This document shows, one piece after another, positions 18,559 through 28,118 of a stretch of DNA of 64,000 bases. A program made the position numbers and the translations under genes. The notes under the pieces were generated by a model. The model was not told the DNA's origin, did not search any database, and saw only the letters and a list, made by a program, of their open reading frames with translations. How positions within the stretch are numbered: the first letter of the stretch is position 1; each line of letters begins with the position of its first letter. The stretch comes from an uncultured bacterium (GTDB lineage Bacteria > Actinomycetota > Coriobacteriia > Coriobacteriales > Coriobacteriaceae): positions 19,479-83,478 of the forward strand of contig CAJMPY010000011.1 in the NCBI GenBank assembly GCA_905215385.1, written 5' to 3'.

Positions 18559-19346
18559 TGGAAAAACCGCACATCGATACAACCGCTGTCGAAGTGCCGG
18601 CCGACCTTGCGTCGCCGGCGCTTTACCGTGTCGATGCTGCGCACCATCCCCGTGTCGACCGTGCCGAGATGCTGCGGTATCTGGGCTACGGCGGCCAGCA
18701 GATTGAGCCCGAGCTGTCACGACGTATTGAGCTTGTGGTCGAGCGCCTTGAGCTGGACATTGAGCCCCGCGGCGTGCGGCGCGTGTTTACCGTCGATGCC
18801 ACGGGCGTGGACGAGCAGGGAGAGCCTTGCATCCGTCTGGTTGGCACCAACGTTGAGCTGCGCGGTCGCGACATCTATCGACATCTCAAGGACGCCCGCA
18901 TGGCCGCGCTCATGGCATGCACCCTCGGCATGGACGCCGAGCGTCGTCTGCGCACCACGGGAGCTCAGCAGCCCCTAGAGGGAGCCGTGCTCGACGCCGC
19001 ATGCTCTGCCTATGTAGAAGCCGCCGTTGAGCAAATGGACCAGCAGGTCAAGACGGACGCCGCCGTTCATGGGCTCGCCGGCAACTGGCGCTTTAGTCCC
19101 GGCTATGGCGACTGCCCGCTCTCGGCCCAGCGCTCGATCGTGAATGCGCTCAACGCCACGCGGCTCATCGGGCTTACCGTCACGCCCACCAGCCTGCTCA
19201 TGCCCACCAAGAGCGTGACCGCGGTGATTGGTCTGTTTGACGGCGAAGTCCACAACGCCCAGAGCCGCCCCACCTGCAATATCTGCCGCATGCGCGAGCA
19301 CTGTCGCTTCCGTGCCGCCCACACCACCTGCTATTCCAGCCATTAG
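18558..19346 (+). CDS. Detached methionine synthase reactivation-domain protein
   Basis: This 262-residue protein corresponds to the AdoMet-binding activation domain that forms the C-terminus of long MetH proteins. The diagnostic motif RFSPGYGDCPL lies near residues 178-188. It should reductively remethylate inactive cob(II)alamin on the partner MetH using AdoMet. It is encoded between metF and a metH that lacks this domain, so the enzyme is split in two chains. The C-terminus carries four cysteines, CNIC, then C after five and after eight more residues, which could bind a metal or iron-sulfur cluster. Such stand-alone proteins are known in Thermotoga and Clostridia. Confidence 0.88.
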   Translation: MEKPHIDTTAVEVPADLASPALYRVDAAHHPRVDRAEMLRYLGYGGQQIEPELSRRIELVVERLELDIEPRGVRRVFTVDATGVDEQGEPCIRLVGTNVELRGRDIYRHLKDARMAALMACTLGMDAERRLRTTGAQQPLEGAVLDAACSAYVEAAVEQMDQQVKTDAAVHGLAGNWRFSPGYGDCPLSAQRSIVNALNATRLIGLTVTPTSLLMPTKSVTAVIGLFDGEVHNAQSRPTCNICRMREHCRFRAAHTTCYSSH

Positions 19347-19355
19347 GAGCCCTCG

Positions 19356-21914
19356 ATGTTTACTCCGCTTATCACTCATGATCTGGACGGTGCTGCGCTG
19401 GCGGCACCTGTCAATGCCGCGCGCTGCAACGGCGCCGCGTACAAGACGCGCACGATCGACGATCTGCGCATTAAGGACGATCGCCTGCGTGCGGCCATCG
19501 AGGGCACGGGGCACTTGCTGTTCGACGGCGGCATGGGCACCATGTTGCAGGCCGCTGGTATGAAGGCAGGCGCCCTGCCCGAGCTGCTCAACTTTGAGGA
19601 GCCCCAGGTCATTACCGACATTCAGCGACAGTACGTCGAGGCCGGCTGCGACGTGATCACCGCCAACACCTTTGGCGCCAACGCCCACAAGCTCGACGGT
19701 ACCGCCACCGTGGCAGATGTCTTTGCCGCCGCTGTCGCCTGCGCCCGCGCAGCCGGTGCCCACTACGTCGCCGGCGATATCGGCCCCATCGGCGCGCTGC
19801 TGCGCCCCTTGGGTACCCTCAGCTTCGACGAGGCCTGCGACCTCTTTGCCGAGGAAGTGCGCGCCGGCGTCGATGCGGGCGTGGACCTCTTTATTATCGA
19901 GACCATGACCGACCTTGCCGAGATCAAGGCGGCCGTCCTCGCCTGCCGAGAGAACTCCGACCTGCCCGTCTTTGCCACCATGACCTTTGAGGAAGACGGT
20001 CGCACGTTCCTGGGCACGAGTCCCGAGGTGGCCGCCATCACGCTCGACGCCATCGGCGCCGACGTTTTGGGCATCAACTGCAGCCAGGGACCGGCCGAGC
20101 TCCGAGGGCTCGCCGCACGTATGCTCACCGTTACGGACAAACCCGTTATGGTGCAGGCCAATGCGGGACTGCCCCACGTGGACGACGACGGTAATACCGT
20201 CTTTGACATCCAGGCCCCCGAATACGCCAAAGCCGTCGCCGGCATGATTGAGGACGGCGTGAGCGTCGTGGGCGGCTGCTGCGGCACCACGCCGGCGCAC
20301 ATGGCCGCCTTGCGCACGCTTATCGATAACCACACGCCCAGTCCGCGCCACCGCAAGCCCAGCATGTCGGTCACAAGTGCCCAGACTGTGGTGGACCTTC
20401 CCTGCGACGGCCACAAGATTGCCGTCATCGGCGAGCGCATCAATCCCACCGGCAAAAAGCGCCTGCAGCAGGCCCTGCGCGACGGCGATCTGGACTACGT
20501 CGTGAGCCAAGGCATCAGCCAGCAGGAGCAGGGCGCCGATATCCTGGACGTCAACGTGGGCCTGCCCGAGATCGACGAGGTCAAGATTATCCAGCAGGCG
20601 ACCGAGCAGCTCCAAGGCTCCACGCTGTTGCCGCTGCAGATCGACTCCACCGATCCCGCCGCTGTCGAGGCCGCCGTGCGCCGCTACGCCGGCAAGCCCA
20701 TCATCAACTCGGTCAACGGCAAGCAGCAGATCATGGATGAGATCTTTCCGCTGGTCGCCCACTACGGCACCAACGTTGTCGGCCTTACGCTCGACGAAGG
20801 CGGCATCCCTGATACCGCCGAGGCCCGCTTCGCCATCGCCGAGCGCATCGTGGCCGAGGCCGCCCGCTACGGCATCGGCCCGAACCGCATCCTCATCGAC
20901 TGCCTGGTCATGACCGCCTCGACCAACCAGCGCCAGGCTGAGCAGATCCTGCGCGCCATGTCCCTGTGCAAGGAGCGCCTGGGCGTCAAATGCGCGCTCG
21001 GCGTTTCGAACATCAGCTTTGGCCTGCCTGCCCGCCCGCTGCTGGGCTCGGTCTTTTTGGCTGCCGCCTTCGGCGCGGGCCTGGACGCCCCCATCATGAA
21101 CCCGGGCTCCAAGCGCTTTATGGACACCGTCTACAGCTATCGCGTCCTGAGCGTTGAGGACGAGGGCTCGACCGGATACATCGAGCGCTATGCCGGCTGG
21201 ACCGATCCGTACAAGATCGCCGCCAACCCGGCAGCAGCTCAGGCCGCATCGACCGACACCGTGCCCGCCGCTGGTATCACCAGCACCGACGGCAACGACG
21301 ACCCCATCCGCCACATGGTCGTCTCGGGCCGCAAGGGAGAGATCGCTGCCGAGACCGAGCGTCTGCTGGCAGACCACGACGCCATGGACCTCATCAACAA
21401 TCACTTTATCCCCGCCCTCGACGAGGTCGGAGTCCTCTTTGACCAGGGCAAGTTCTTCTTGCCGCAGCTCATGGCCTCGGCCGAGGCCGCGCGCGTGGGC
21501 TTCGATACCATCAAACGCCTGATGCCCGCCGGCGAGATTGCCGACAAGGGTAAGATCTGCGTGGCCACCGTCAAGGGCGACATCCACGATATCGGCAAGA
21601 ATATCGTCAAAATGCTGCTCGACAACTACGGCTACACCGTCTTTGACCTAGGCCGCGACGTCGATCCACAGGAGGTGCTCAAGACCGTCAAGGAGCGCGA
21701 TATCAAACTCGTCGGCCTCTCGGCGCTTATGACCACCACCGTCGTCGCCATGGAGGAGACCATCAAGTTGCTCCATGCCGAGGTGCCGGGCGTCAAGATC
21801 ATCGTAGGCGGCGCCGTGCTCACCCCCGAATACGCCAAGCAGATCGGCGCGGACTACTACGCCAAGGATGCCGCCGAAAGCGCGCGCATCGCCGAAGAGG
21901 TCTTTGGGCAGTAA
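19356..21914 (+). CDS. metH: Cobalamin-dependent methionine synthase, short form
   Basis: This 852-residue enzyme transfers the methyl group of methyl-THF through cobalamin to homocysteine. Domains in order: homocysteine-binding barrel (about 45-330, with zinc ligands in GINCSQGP and GGCCGTTP), pterin-binding barrel from about 350 (IAVIGERINPTGKK), cap domain, and B12-binding domain with DIHDIGKN near 740 whose histidine ligates cobalt. The C-terminal reactivation domain is absent and is supplied by the preceding gene. The start follows TAGGAG. An 11-bp hairpin follows the gene. Confidence 0.97.
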   Translation: MFTPLITHDLDGAALAAPVNAARCNGAAYKTRTIDDLRIKDDRLRAAIEGTGHLLFDGGMGTMLQAAGMKAGALPELLNFEEPQVITDIQRQYVEAGCDVITANTFGANAHKLDGTATVADVFAAAVACARAAGAHYVAGDIGPIGALLRPLGTLSFDEACDLFAEEVRAGVDAGVDLFIIETMTDLAEIKAAVLACRENSDLPVFATMTFEEDGRTFLGTSPEVAAITLDAIGADVLGINCSQGPAELRGLAARMLTVTDKPVMVQANAGLPHVDDDGNTVFDIQAPEYAKAVAGMIEDGVSVVGGCCGTTPAHMAALRTLIDNHTPSPRHRKPSMSVTSAQTVVDLPCDGHKIAVIGERINPTGKKRLQQALRDGDLDYVVSQGISQQEQGADILDVNVGLPEIDEVKIIQQATEQLQGSTLLPLQIDSTDPAAVEAAVRRYAGKPIINSVNGKQQIMDEIFPLVAHYGTNVVGLTLDEGGIPDTAEARFAIAERIVAEAARYGIGPNRILIDCLVMTASTNQRQAEQILRAMSLCKERLGVKCALGVSNISFGLPARPLLGSVFLAAAFGAGLDAPIMNPGSKRFMDTVYSYRVLSVEDEGSTGYIERYAGWTDPYKIAANPAAAQAASTDTVPAAGITSTDGNDDPIRHMVVSGRKGEIAAETERLLADHDAMDLINNHFIPALDEVGVLFDQGKFFLPQLMASAEAARVGFDTIKRLMPAGEIADKGKICVATVKGDIHDIGKNIVKMLLDNYGYTVFDLGRDVDPQEVLKTVKERDIKLVGLSALMTTTVVAMEETIKLLHAEVPGVKIIVGGAVLTPEYAKQIGADYYAKDAAESARIAEEVFGQ

Positions 21915-21939
21915 CACAACGGAAACAACCGAGCACCAA

Positions 21940-21977
21940 AACGTGCCGCATGCGCCACTTGGCACGTGCGGCACGTT
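21940..21977 (+). terminator. Hairpin after metH
   Basis: AACGTGCCGCA pairs perfectly with TGCGGCACGTT over a 16-base loop. The T-tract is poor, so it may be only a weak terminator. Confidence 0.5.
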
Positions 21978-22022
21978 AGAATAGAAAAGACTATGCTCGT
22001 TTTGGCAGATAGGAGCGCAAGG

Positions 22023-23387
22023 ATGGCGATCACGCCCGCAGAAATCGCGGAAACCCGCGGCATGGTTGAGGAGCAGAACCTCGACATCAGGACCATCACC
22101 ATGGGTGTTTCGCTCATGGGTTGCGGTGACGAGAACCTCGACCGCATGTGCACGAAGATCTACGACCACGTGACGCACACGGCTGAGCATCTGGTCGAGA
22201 CCGCCGAGAACCTCGAGCGCGAGTACGGTATCCCCATCGTCAACAAGCGCGTTTCCGTCACCCCGGTGGCGCAGATCGCCGCGTGCTGCAAGGATGAGGA
22301 CCTCACCCCCATCGCGCACGCCCTCGACCGCGCGGCCGAGACACTCGGCATCGATTACCTGGGCGGCTTCTCCGCACTCGTCCAGAAGGGCATCGGCGAC
22401 GCCGATCGCCGCGTTATCCAGTCCATCCCCCAGGCGCTCGCCACCACGAGCCGCGTCTGCTCCAGCGTCAACGTCGCCAGCCTGCGCGCCGGTATCAACA
22501 TGGATGCCGTGCTCATGGCCGCCCAGACTATCATCGATGCCGCTAAACTCACGGCCGACCAGGATTCCGTCGGCGCTTCCAAGTTTGTCTGCTTTGCCAA
22601 CATGGTCGAGGACTCCCCGTTTATGGCGGGCGCCGTCCACGGCGGTGGCGAGGCCGACGCCGTCATCAACGTAGGCGTCTCGGGCCCCGGCGTTATGGCC
22701 GCAGCCCTGGAGACGCTGCCCGATTCCGCCTCGATGATGGAAGTCGCCGAAAAGATTAAGCAGACCGCCTTTAAGATCACCCGTGCCGGCGAGCTCATGA
22801 GCCGCGAGGCCGCCCATCGTCTGGGTGTCGAGAAGGGCATTGTCGACCTGTCGCTGGCTCCCACGCCTGCCATCGGCGATTCCGTTGCCCGCATCCTCGA
22901 GATCATCGGCGTGGGCACCTGCGGTGGCCCGGGCACGACCTGCGCGCTCGCCATGCTCAACGATGCCGTCAAGAAGGGCGGCGTCATGGCCAGCTCCAGC
23001 GTGGGCGGTCTTTCCGGCGCCTTTATCCCCGTGTCCGAGGACGCCGGCATGATCGCCGCCGTCGAGGCCGGTGCGCTTTCGCTCGAGAAGCTCGAGGCCA
23101 TGACCTGCGTGTGCTCCGTCGGCCTGGACATGATCGCCATCCCCGGCGACACCCCGGTCGAGACCATCGCCGGCATCATCGCCGACGAGATGGCCATCGG
23201 CGTCATCAACAACAAGACCACGGCCGTCCGCGTGATTCCCGCCATCGGCAAGGGCGTGGGTGACTGCGTCGAGTACGGCGGCCTGTTCGGCCGTGCACCC
23301 ATCATGCCGGTGAACCCCAACGCCGGCACCGTGCTTGCCCATCGCGGTGGACGTTTCCCGGCGCCGCTGAACTCGCTGAAGAACTAG
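22023..23387 (+). CDS. UPF0210 (PFL family) protein
   Basis: This 454-residue protein belongs to UPF0210/DUF711. The start at 22023 follows ATAGGAGCG and matches the usual family length of about 450; an upstream ATG at 21966 lies in the metH terminator. Family signatures include TRGMVEEQNLDIRTITMGVSL near the start, ASKFVCFANMVEDSPFMAG, and the end segment NPNAGTVLAHRGGRFPAPLNS. The family is related to glycyl-radical enzymes in fold but its function is unknown. Elsewhere it often follows an ACT-domain gene, which is absent here. Confidence 0.9.
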   Translation: MAITPAEIAETRGMVEEQNLDIRTITMGVSLMGCGDENLDRMCTKIYDHVTHTAEHLVETAENLEREYGIPIVNKRVSVTPVAQIAACCKDEDLTPIAHALDRAAETLGIDYLGGFSALVQKGIGDADRRVIQSIPQALATTSRVCSSVNVASLRAGINMDAVLMAAQTIIDAAKLTADQDSVGASKFVCFANMVEDSPFMAGAVHGGGEADAVINVGVSGPGVMAAALETLPDSASMMEVAEKIKQTAFKITRAGELMSREAAHRLGVEKGIVDLSLAPTPAIGDSVARILEIIGVGTCGGPGTTCALAMLNDAVKKGGVMASSSVGGLSGAFIPVSEDAGMIAAVEAGALSLEKLEAMTCVCSVGLDMIAIPGDTPVETIAGIIADEMAIGVINNKTTAVRVIPAIGKGVGDCVEYGGLFGRAPIMPVNPNAGTVLAHRGGRFPAPLNSLKN

Positions 23388-23404
23388 CTGAGGGGGACTG
23401 GCGA

Positions 23405-23538
23405 GGAGCCCCGGGGAGGGCAAATATATAAGGTCGCCTGCTCGGACAGTCCTGGCTCGCACGGAGAGCACATTAAGTGCTCTCCGGCTCGTGCGGAACT
23501 CGCGATCGACCTTATATATTTGCCCTCCCCGGGGCTCC
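23405..23538. repeat. Long hairpin element with 32-bp perfect arms
   Basis: Arms at 23405-23436 and 23507-23538 are exact inverted copies, containing GGAGCCCCGGGGAGGG and AAATATATAAGGTCG. The 70-base centre folds again: GGAGAGCAC pairs with GTGCTCTCC around ATTAA, and CGCAC pairs with GTGCG outside it. The whole unit could fold as one long rod. It starts 17 bp after the UPF0210 stop. It could be a non-autonomous mobile element, a structured RNA or a strong bidirectional terminator. Confidence 0.75.
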
Positions 23539-23703
23539 CGCACAACGGGCCCTCGGTTGGGTTCTATCCCTTTGGCAGTCGCTTCGCTTCTGCCCTACTT
23601 TGCTGGTATGGCGGTTTGGCGTTGGATCGGTTCTTTCTGATATATGCTGGTTGCGGCTCTTCTTTTGGGAGGAGTCGCTTTTTTGTTGCTAGGAGGTTGG
23701 CCC

Positions 23704-24591
23704 GTGGCTGATGGGGAGAATCGTTCTGAGCTGCTTTCCACAGATTGGAATCTGGAGTGGATGCGTCTGCAAGCTGATCGGCGGCGGGCTGACGATTCTT
23801 TTGAGTGGGATAAAAGGGCTCGGCATTTTCGGCCGTTGGAGACTGCCCCTTATGCTCGGGATTTTATAAAGCTGCTGGCGCTTGAGCCCGGCGAGTCGGT
23901 ACTCGATATGGGGTGCGGGGCTGGGTCGATTGCTATTCCGCTTGCTCAGGCTGGGCATCCTGTGATTGCTGCTGACTTTTCCCCTGCCATGTTGGGCACG
24001 CTTGATGCTGGCATTGAGTACTATGGGCTCGAGGATCGCATTACGCCGCTTGAGCTTGCTTGGGACGATGATTGGGATTTGGTTGGGCCGGTTGCCAAGA
24101 CTGTGGATGTTGCCTTTGCCAGTCGTTCCGTCACCACAAATGACCTAAAAGGTGCGCTTGCCAAGCTCGACCGTACGGCTCGTCGGCGTTGTGCTGTCAC
24201 GATGGTCGCCAACTCCAGCCCGCGCTATGATCTGCACTTGATGAACGCCATCGGCGCCTCGGTTACCTGCAGCAATGGCTTTGTGTACGCCTTTAACATT
24301 CTCATTCAGATGGGTGCCCTGCCGCAGGTCACGTACTTTGAATCGCCTCGTCGCGATACCTTCGATAGCCTTGAGGCAGGCGTGGCGGACTTTTCCCGCA
24401 TGCTTGAGCATGGCAACGAGGATAAGGTCGACCGTCTGCGCGACTACATCGCCCAACACATGATCGAGAATCCCCATGCCGGTGAGCCGGGCTCCAAGGG
24501 CGTGCCGCAGGGGTGCTATATGCTCGACCATATCCGTAAGGTTCGCTGGGCGTTTATTGCATGGGAACCGGTCTCTGAATCCCGCTCGTAG
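23704..24591 (+). CDS. Class I SAM-dependent methyltransferase
   Basis: The protein has the SAM-binding motif VLDMGCGAGSIAIPLA, then AADFSPAML. No DNA methyltransferase catalytic motif is present, so a small-molecule or protein substrate is likely. I choose a GTG start at 23704 with AGGAGG seven bases upstream, giving 295 residues; an ATG at 23644 would add a hydrophobic 20-residue segment that could be a membrane anchor. The DNA is visibly richer in T and uses codons such as GCT, GGG and CTT more than its neighbours, which suggests horizontal acquisition. It follows the long hairpin element. Confidence 0.82.
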   Translation: MADGENRSELLSTDWNLEWMRLQADRRRADDSFEWDKRARHFRPLETAPYARDFIKLLALEPGESVLDMGCGAGSIAIPLAQAGHPVIAADFSPAMLGTLDAGIEYYGLEDRITPLELAWDDDWDLVGPVAKTVDVAFASRSVTTNDLKGALAKLDRTARRRCAVTMVANSSPRYDLHLMNAIGASVTCSNGFVYAFNILIQMGALPQVTYFESPRRDTFDSLEAGVADFSRMLEHGNEDKVDRLRDYIAQHMIENPHAGEPGSKGVPQGCYMLDHIRKVRWAFIAWEPVSESRS

Positions 24592-24749
24592 CCCGTTCAC
24601 AGCCCGAGCTGCCCATCACCTCGGCATCCGCATTCTTTGCGAACTGGGCAAACGCGCCCCACACCGCGCCGTTCCTGCGCTATCGTGGGACAGCTCACGT
24701 AGATTAAGGCCCCGTCGCGGGGCGCCCCATACATAGAAAGCGAGAACCC

Positions 24750-25049
24750 ATGGCACTGACAGGAGCCCAGGTCAAGCAGCTTCGCAGCATGGCCCATCAC
24801 CTCAACCCCGCCATCATCATCGGCAAGTCCGATATCAACGAGGGCACCGTCGAGCAGACGGTCGCCTATCTGGAGAAGCATGAGCTCGTTAAGTGCTCTG
24901 TACTGGACGGCTCCAGCCTTTCTGCCCGCGAGGCCGCCGAAGAGCTTGCCGAGCGCTGCCACGCCGAGGTCGTTCAGGTCATCGGCCGCAAGTTCTCGCT
25001 GTATCGCGAGTCCTCGCGCAAGGATATCGAGAAGATCAAGCTCGTCTAA
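24750..25049 (+). CDS. yhbY: YhbY-type CRM RNA-binding protein
   Basis: This 99-residue protein is a single CRM domain, beginning MALTGAQVKQLRSMAHHLNP and holding IIGKSDINEGTVEQT and the RKFSLYR segment near the end. Members bind pre-50S ribosomal particles. Length is that of the family. It stands alone between the methyltransferase and a terminator. Confidence 0.94.
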   Translation: MALTGAQVKQLRSMAHHLNPAIIIGKSDINEGTVEQTVAYLEKHELVKCSVLDGSSLSAREAAEELAERCHAEVVQVIGRKFSLYRESSRKDIEKIKLV

Positions 25050-25086
25050 GAGCCAATGATCCGGCGAGCCAACACATAGCAAGCTT

Positions 25087-25120
25087 ACGGGTGCCCAAGT
25101 ACTTCGGGCGCCCGTTTTTT
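25087..25120 (+). terminator. Terminator after yhbY
   Basis: ACGGGTGCCC and GGGCGCCCGT form a stem with one wobble pair, followed by six T. Its T-run overlaps the stop codon of the convergent regulator gene. Confidence 0.88.
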
Positions 25121-28118
25121 ATCGCTCGACCAGCACGCGATTGAGCCGTCCCTCCACCAAGCGCTCGTATAGACGCCGCGTCTCGGGCTCGGGCACGCCA
25201 TTGACCTGCTCCCTCAGATGGTGCATATGCCCACTGTATAGCTCGACGATATCGCGCCTCCGCCCCGCCGCACTGTAGACACGCATGGCGCAGCGCACCA
25301 TATCCTCACGCGCCGTTTCCTGTCGAAGACCCGACTCCGCCAGCCAAATCGCCGACTGCAGATCGTTTTCTTCTAGAGCGGCATTTGCTCCCTTAATCAT
25401 GCAATCGATGTACTTTGACTGCATAATGCGTCGCATACGCAAAAAGTAGGTGGGATTACAGCCATTGGGAACATACAGCGGTCCGGCATAAAGCTGCTCA
25501 ATCTTAAGGCACAGCTCAACTAAATGGGGCCCGCGCGCACCCGTGCGATTTCCCAAAACCTCGCGGCTTATCTGGTCAAACAGCCGTACATCGGTCTTGA
25601 CGTAGTCGCCGTTGAGTCCGATGCATTCATTTTGGATGAGCACACACGACTTGCCATCCGGCGTCGGTCCCAAAGCCGACCGCAAGCGCGATATCGTCGA
25701 GTACAGGTTGTTGCGGGCGCTATTGAACTCGGCATGGGGCCACAACTCCATGGCCAGCGTCTCGCGGTCGACGAGCGCATCCATGCCCAGCGCAAGCCGC
25801 TCGGCAAGTGTCGCCGCCTTCTTGCGGCGCCACATTTTGTCCGTGATGGGAAACCCGTCGCGCTCGGCGCGGAACGCACCAAACATGCGAATCTCGATAT
25901 GGTCGATGGTATCAACGGCTTCAACCTCGCCGGCCTGGAACAGGCGCTCGCCCTCCCCTTCCAGATCATCGCGCAGCGAGTACCGCGACAGCTCGCGCAC
26001 GGGAAGCTTCTTGCGAATCCTGGTCGCCGGCTCGCCCAGACAATGCATGGCAAGGCGCGCAAAGAGCCGATACGATGGCTCCAGAATCCCCGCACGATTC
26101 ATGGACATCCAGGCCGCAAGATCGCTGTCTCGGCCCGCACAGGCCAAATGCAGCGCCACCATCCAGGCCTCCGCTCCACCAACCTGCGTCTGGCTTATAT
26201 CGAGTAGCTCCGCTTCCTCGCGCACCGAAACCATCGAGGTGTTACGCAGATACGCCGCGCGCTCCAACAGCAATGCGTTATCGCGCATGTACGCAATCGA
26301 CTCCTCGGCAAGTTTGAGCACTTGGACCGCACGGAACTTTGCATTAACCGGCCGTCCCTCTGCCAGCGACTGCCAGCCTTCTAGCAACAGGCCAAACAGC
26401 TGAATCTGGTTGTCGCGTATGCGCACGGCAAAACGATCGAGCTCGTTGAATGCCGCGTCGTCGGTTACCGGCAAGCCGGAAAGGAGCCGCCGTGCCGCCA
26501 ACACCATGCGCACCCAGATAGCCATCGCCTTGAGCCCACGTACGTCGAGCGCCTCCCGCACCACCGTCATCTCGTCGTCGCGCTCGTCGGTTCCCGCAAA
26601 CGACCCGTCAAAAAGCTCCACCAGCATGCTGTCGGCCCGTATAACAATCCCCGCGATGTCGAGCTCGCAGTCGTAGGCCTTGCTCGTTTTGAGCTGCTGT
26701 AGAACGCCGCCGTCATCTCCCCGCTCGGTCAGGCAGCGCTTGACCTCGATATGCGCGGACAACATATCGAGTGCGGTATGGGATGTCTCGATTTCTGGCA
26801 CGGTCAGGTTCGTAGGAAGCCCAAGCCCGTTGTCCCCATAGCAAACAGCCGTCAGTGTCTGGGCCACCCTCCATGAAACAGGGTCTATTTCGCAGGCCGC
26901 CCGTTCGCCCCCGCGCTCGATGACCGATGCCATATAGCGAGCGAGCTTTGTATTGGACACGCTGACCGCTGCCAGATATACGCCAAGCGCCTCGGCAGGC
27001 GTTGGCTCTGGAGCCGGATCCTCGGCATCGATCGTGCCCAGCGCTGCTCGGCAGATATCGGCCCCGTGCCCCGTTAGAGCCAGATCGACCCCATACTGCC
27101 CAGCAAGTTCAAGGACCGCATCACGGTCCAAAAAAGCGTCCGCCAGGCCCATCGCCGCATCGCATCGGCCCGCCTTAAGCAAAATCCGGGCCGCCCTCGG
27201 AACAAGTTCGGGGCGAACCTCGGCCACCAACTTACGCAAGCGCAAGCGTCCGTTATCCTCCGTGCCCAGACACGTAAAACTCCGCTCGGCGGGGTCCAAG
27301 CCAAAGATCGGGTAGTCGCGTACGAAGTAGGACTGGTCGACCATCGATAGCCTCACCCCGCAAGCCTCGAGTTCTGCGATATTGCCCTCGCCCATCAAAA
27401 TCATGAGACATGCCACGCAAAACAGTGCATTATTGTCGAGCGAAGCCAGGTCGACAAGTGCCGCGCCATATACGTTGACAATCTCGTTTTCGAGCAGACC
27501 GGCTACGTCGCCTTGGCCATACAGACCCGTCTGCAATGCCGAAACGAGCTCGGGCACGCCCTGCGTGAGCTGATAAAAGTCGAGCGATGTGCTGATCGAA
27601 AACGCCGATGCCCACGCCGAATACTCATAGGCATGCACCTTGAGCATCTGCGCATTGATCTTAACCGAATCGCCCAGCCCATGAATCAGTTGACGATTTG
27701 AAGGACGGCAGGAGATAAAGACCCCCACCCCCATAGCGCGCAGGCCGCGAATCCTGTCGATGAGGTCTTCGGTATCGTGCTGATCGAGGTTTGGCACATT
27801 ATCAATCGCGATAAGGGAGTGCGGTTTGTCTTTGAGTTCTTCGGTAACCACCTCGAGCTGCATAAACACTTCGCGCCCAGTGGCGCGATCGGCCTCGATA
27901 ATCCGCACGGGGCCTCGCGTCGGGTCGCATTTAACCTCATGGGTGTACTGCAGCAGCACCGAGGTCTTCCCAAACCCGTCGGGCGCATAAAGAACCACGA
28001 TGCCGGCCTTTCGGCCCTTGGCGAGAAGCTCATTCATCAAGCGTTCGCGTCGCACCATATAGCCACCGCCCAGCGGCATCAGCTCGAGGTCGTCCATACT
28101 GCCCAAATCGTTTACCAT
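25119..28118 (-). CDS. STAND-type ATPase transcription regulator with C-terminal winged helix and BTAD
   Basis: The 999-residue protein starts after GAGGAG. The N-terminus holds a P-loop, PDGFGKT (46-52), and a Walker B-like LIAIDNVP, as in MalT/LuxR-family STAND ATPases. A long helical middle (about 250-730) lacks clear motifs. Near 738 a winged helix of the OmpR/SARP type begins (IEIRMFGAFRAERDG, then RRKKAATLAERLAL), followed by a BTAD-like helical domain to about 960. In SARP regulators DNA-binding and BTAD usually come first. It probably senses a small molecule and activates transcription; the target is unknown. Confidence 0.82.
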   Translation of the reverse strand: MVNDLGSMDDLELMPLGGGYMVRRERLMNELLAKGRKAGIVVLYAPDGFGKTSVLLQYTHEVKCDPTRGPVRIIEADRATGREVFMQLEVVTEELKDKPHSLIAIDNVPNLDQHDTEDLIDRIRGLRAMGVGVFISCRPSNRQLIHGLGDSVKINAQMLKVHAYEYSAWASAFSISTSLDFYQLTQGVPELVSALQTGLYGQGDVAGLLENEIVNVYGAALVDLASLDNNALFCVACLMILMGEGNIAELEACGVRLSMVDQSYFVRDYPIFGLDPAERSFTCLGTEDNGRLRLRKLVAEVRPELVPRAARILLKAGRCDAAMGLADAFLDRDAVLELAGQYGVDLALTGHGADICRAALGTIDAEDPAPEPTPAEALGVYLAAVSVSNTKLARYMASVIERGGERAACEIDPVSWRVAQTLTAVCYGDNGLGLPTNLTVPEIETSHTALDMLSAHIEVKRCLTERGDDGGVLQQLKTSKAYDCELDIAGIVIRADSMLVELFDGSFAGTDERDDEMTVVREALDVRGLKAMAIWVRMVLAARRLLSGLPVTDDAAFNELDRFAVRIRDNQIQLFGLLLEGWQSLAEGRPVNAKFRAVQVLKLAEESIAYMRDNALLLERAAYLRNTSMVSVREEAELLDISQTQVGGAEAWMVALHLACAGRDSDLAAWMSMNRAGILEPSYRLFARLAMHCLGEPATRIRKKLPVRELSRYSLRDDLEGEGERLFQAGEVEAVDTIDHIEIRMFGAFRAERDGFPITDKMWRRKKAATLAERLALGMDALVDRETLAMELWPHAEFNSARNNLYSTISRLRSALGPTPDGKSCVLIQNECIGLNGDYVKTDVRLFDQISREVLGNRTGARGPHLVELCLKIEQLYAGPLYVPNGCNPTYFLRMRRIMQSKYIDCMIKGANAALEENDLQSAIWLAESGLRQETAREDMVRCAMRVYSAAGRRRDIVELYSGHMHHLREQVNGVPEPETRRLYERLVEGRLNRVLVER

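Noticed and set aside
18975..21587. Long open frame of 870 codons on the minus strand
   Set aside because: It lies opposite metH, whose domains and motifs are complete. GC-rich codon use opens such frames by chance and the translation has no family motif.
23704..24591. DNA methyltransferase of a restriction or defence system
   Set aside because: Only the SAM-binding motif is seen. There is no DPPY/NPPY or cytosine-methylase PC motif, and no nuclease gene is adjacent.
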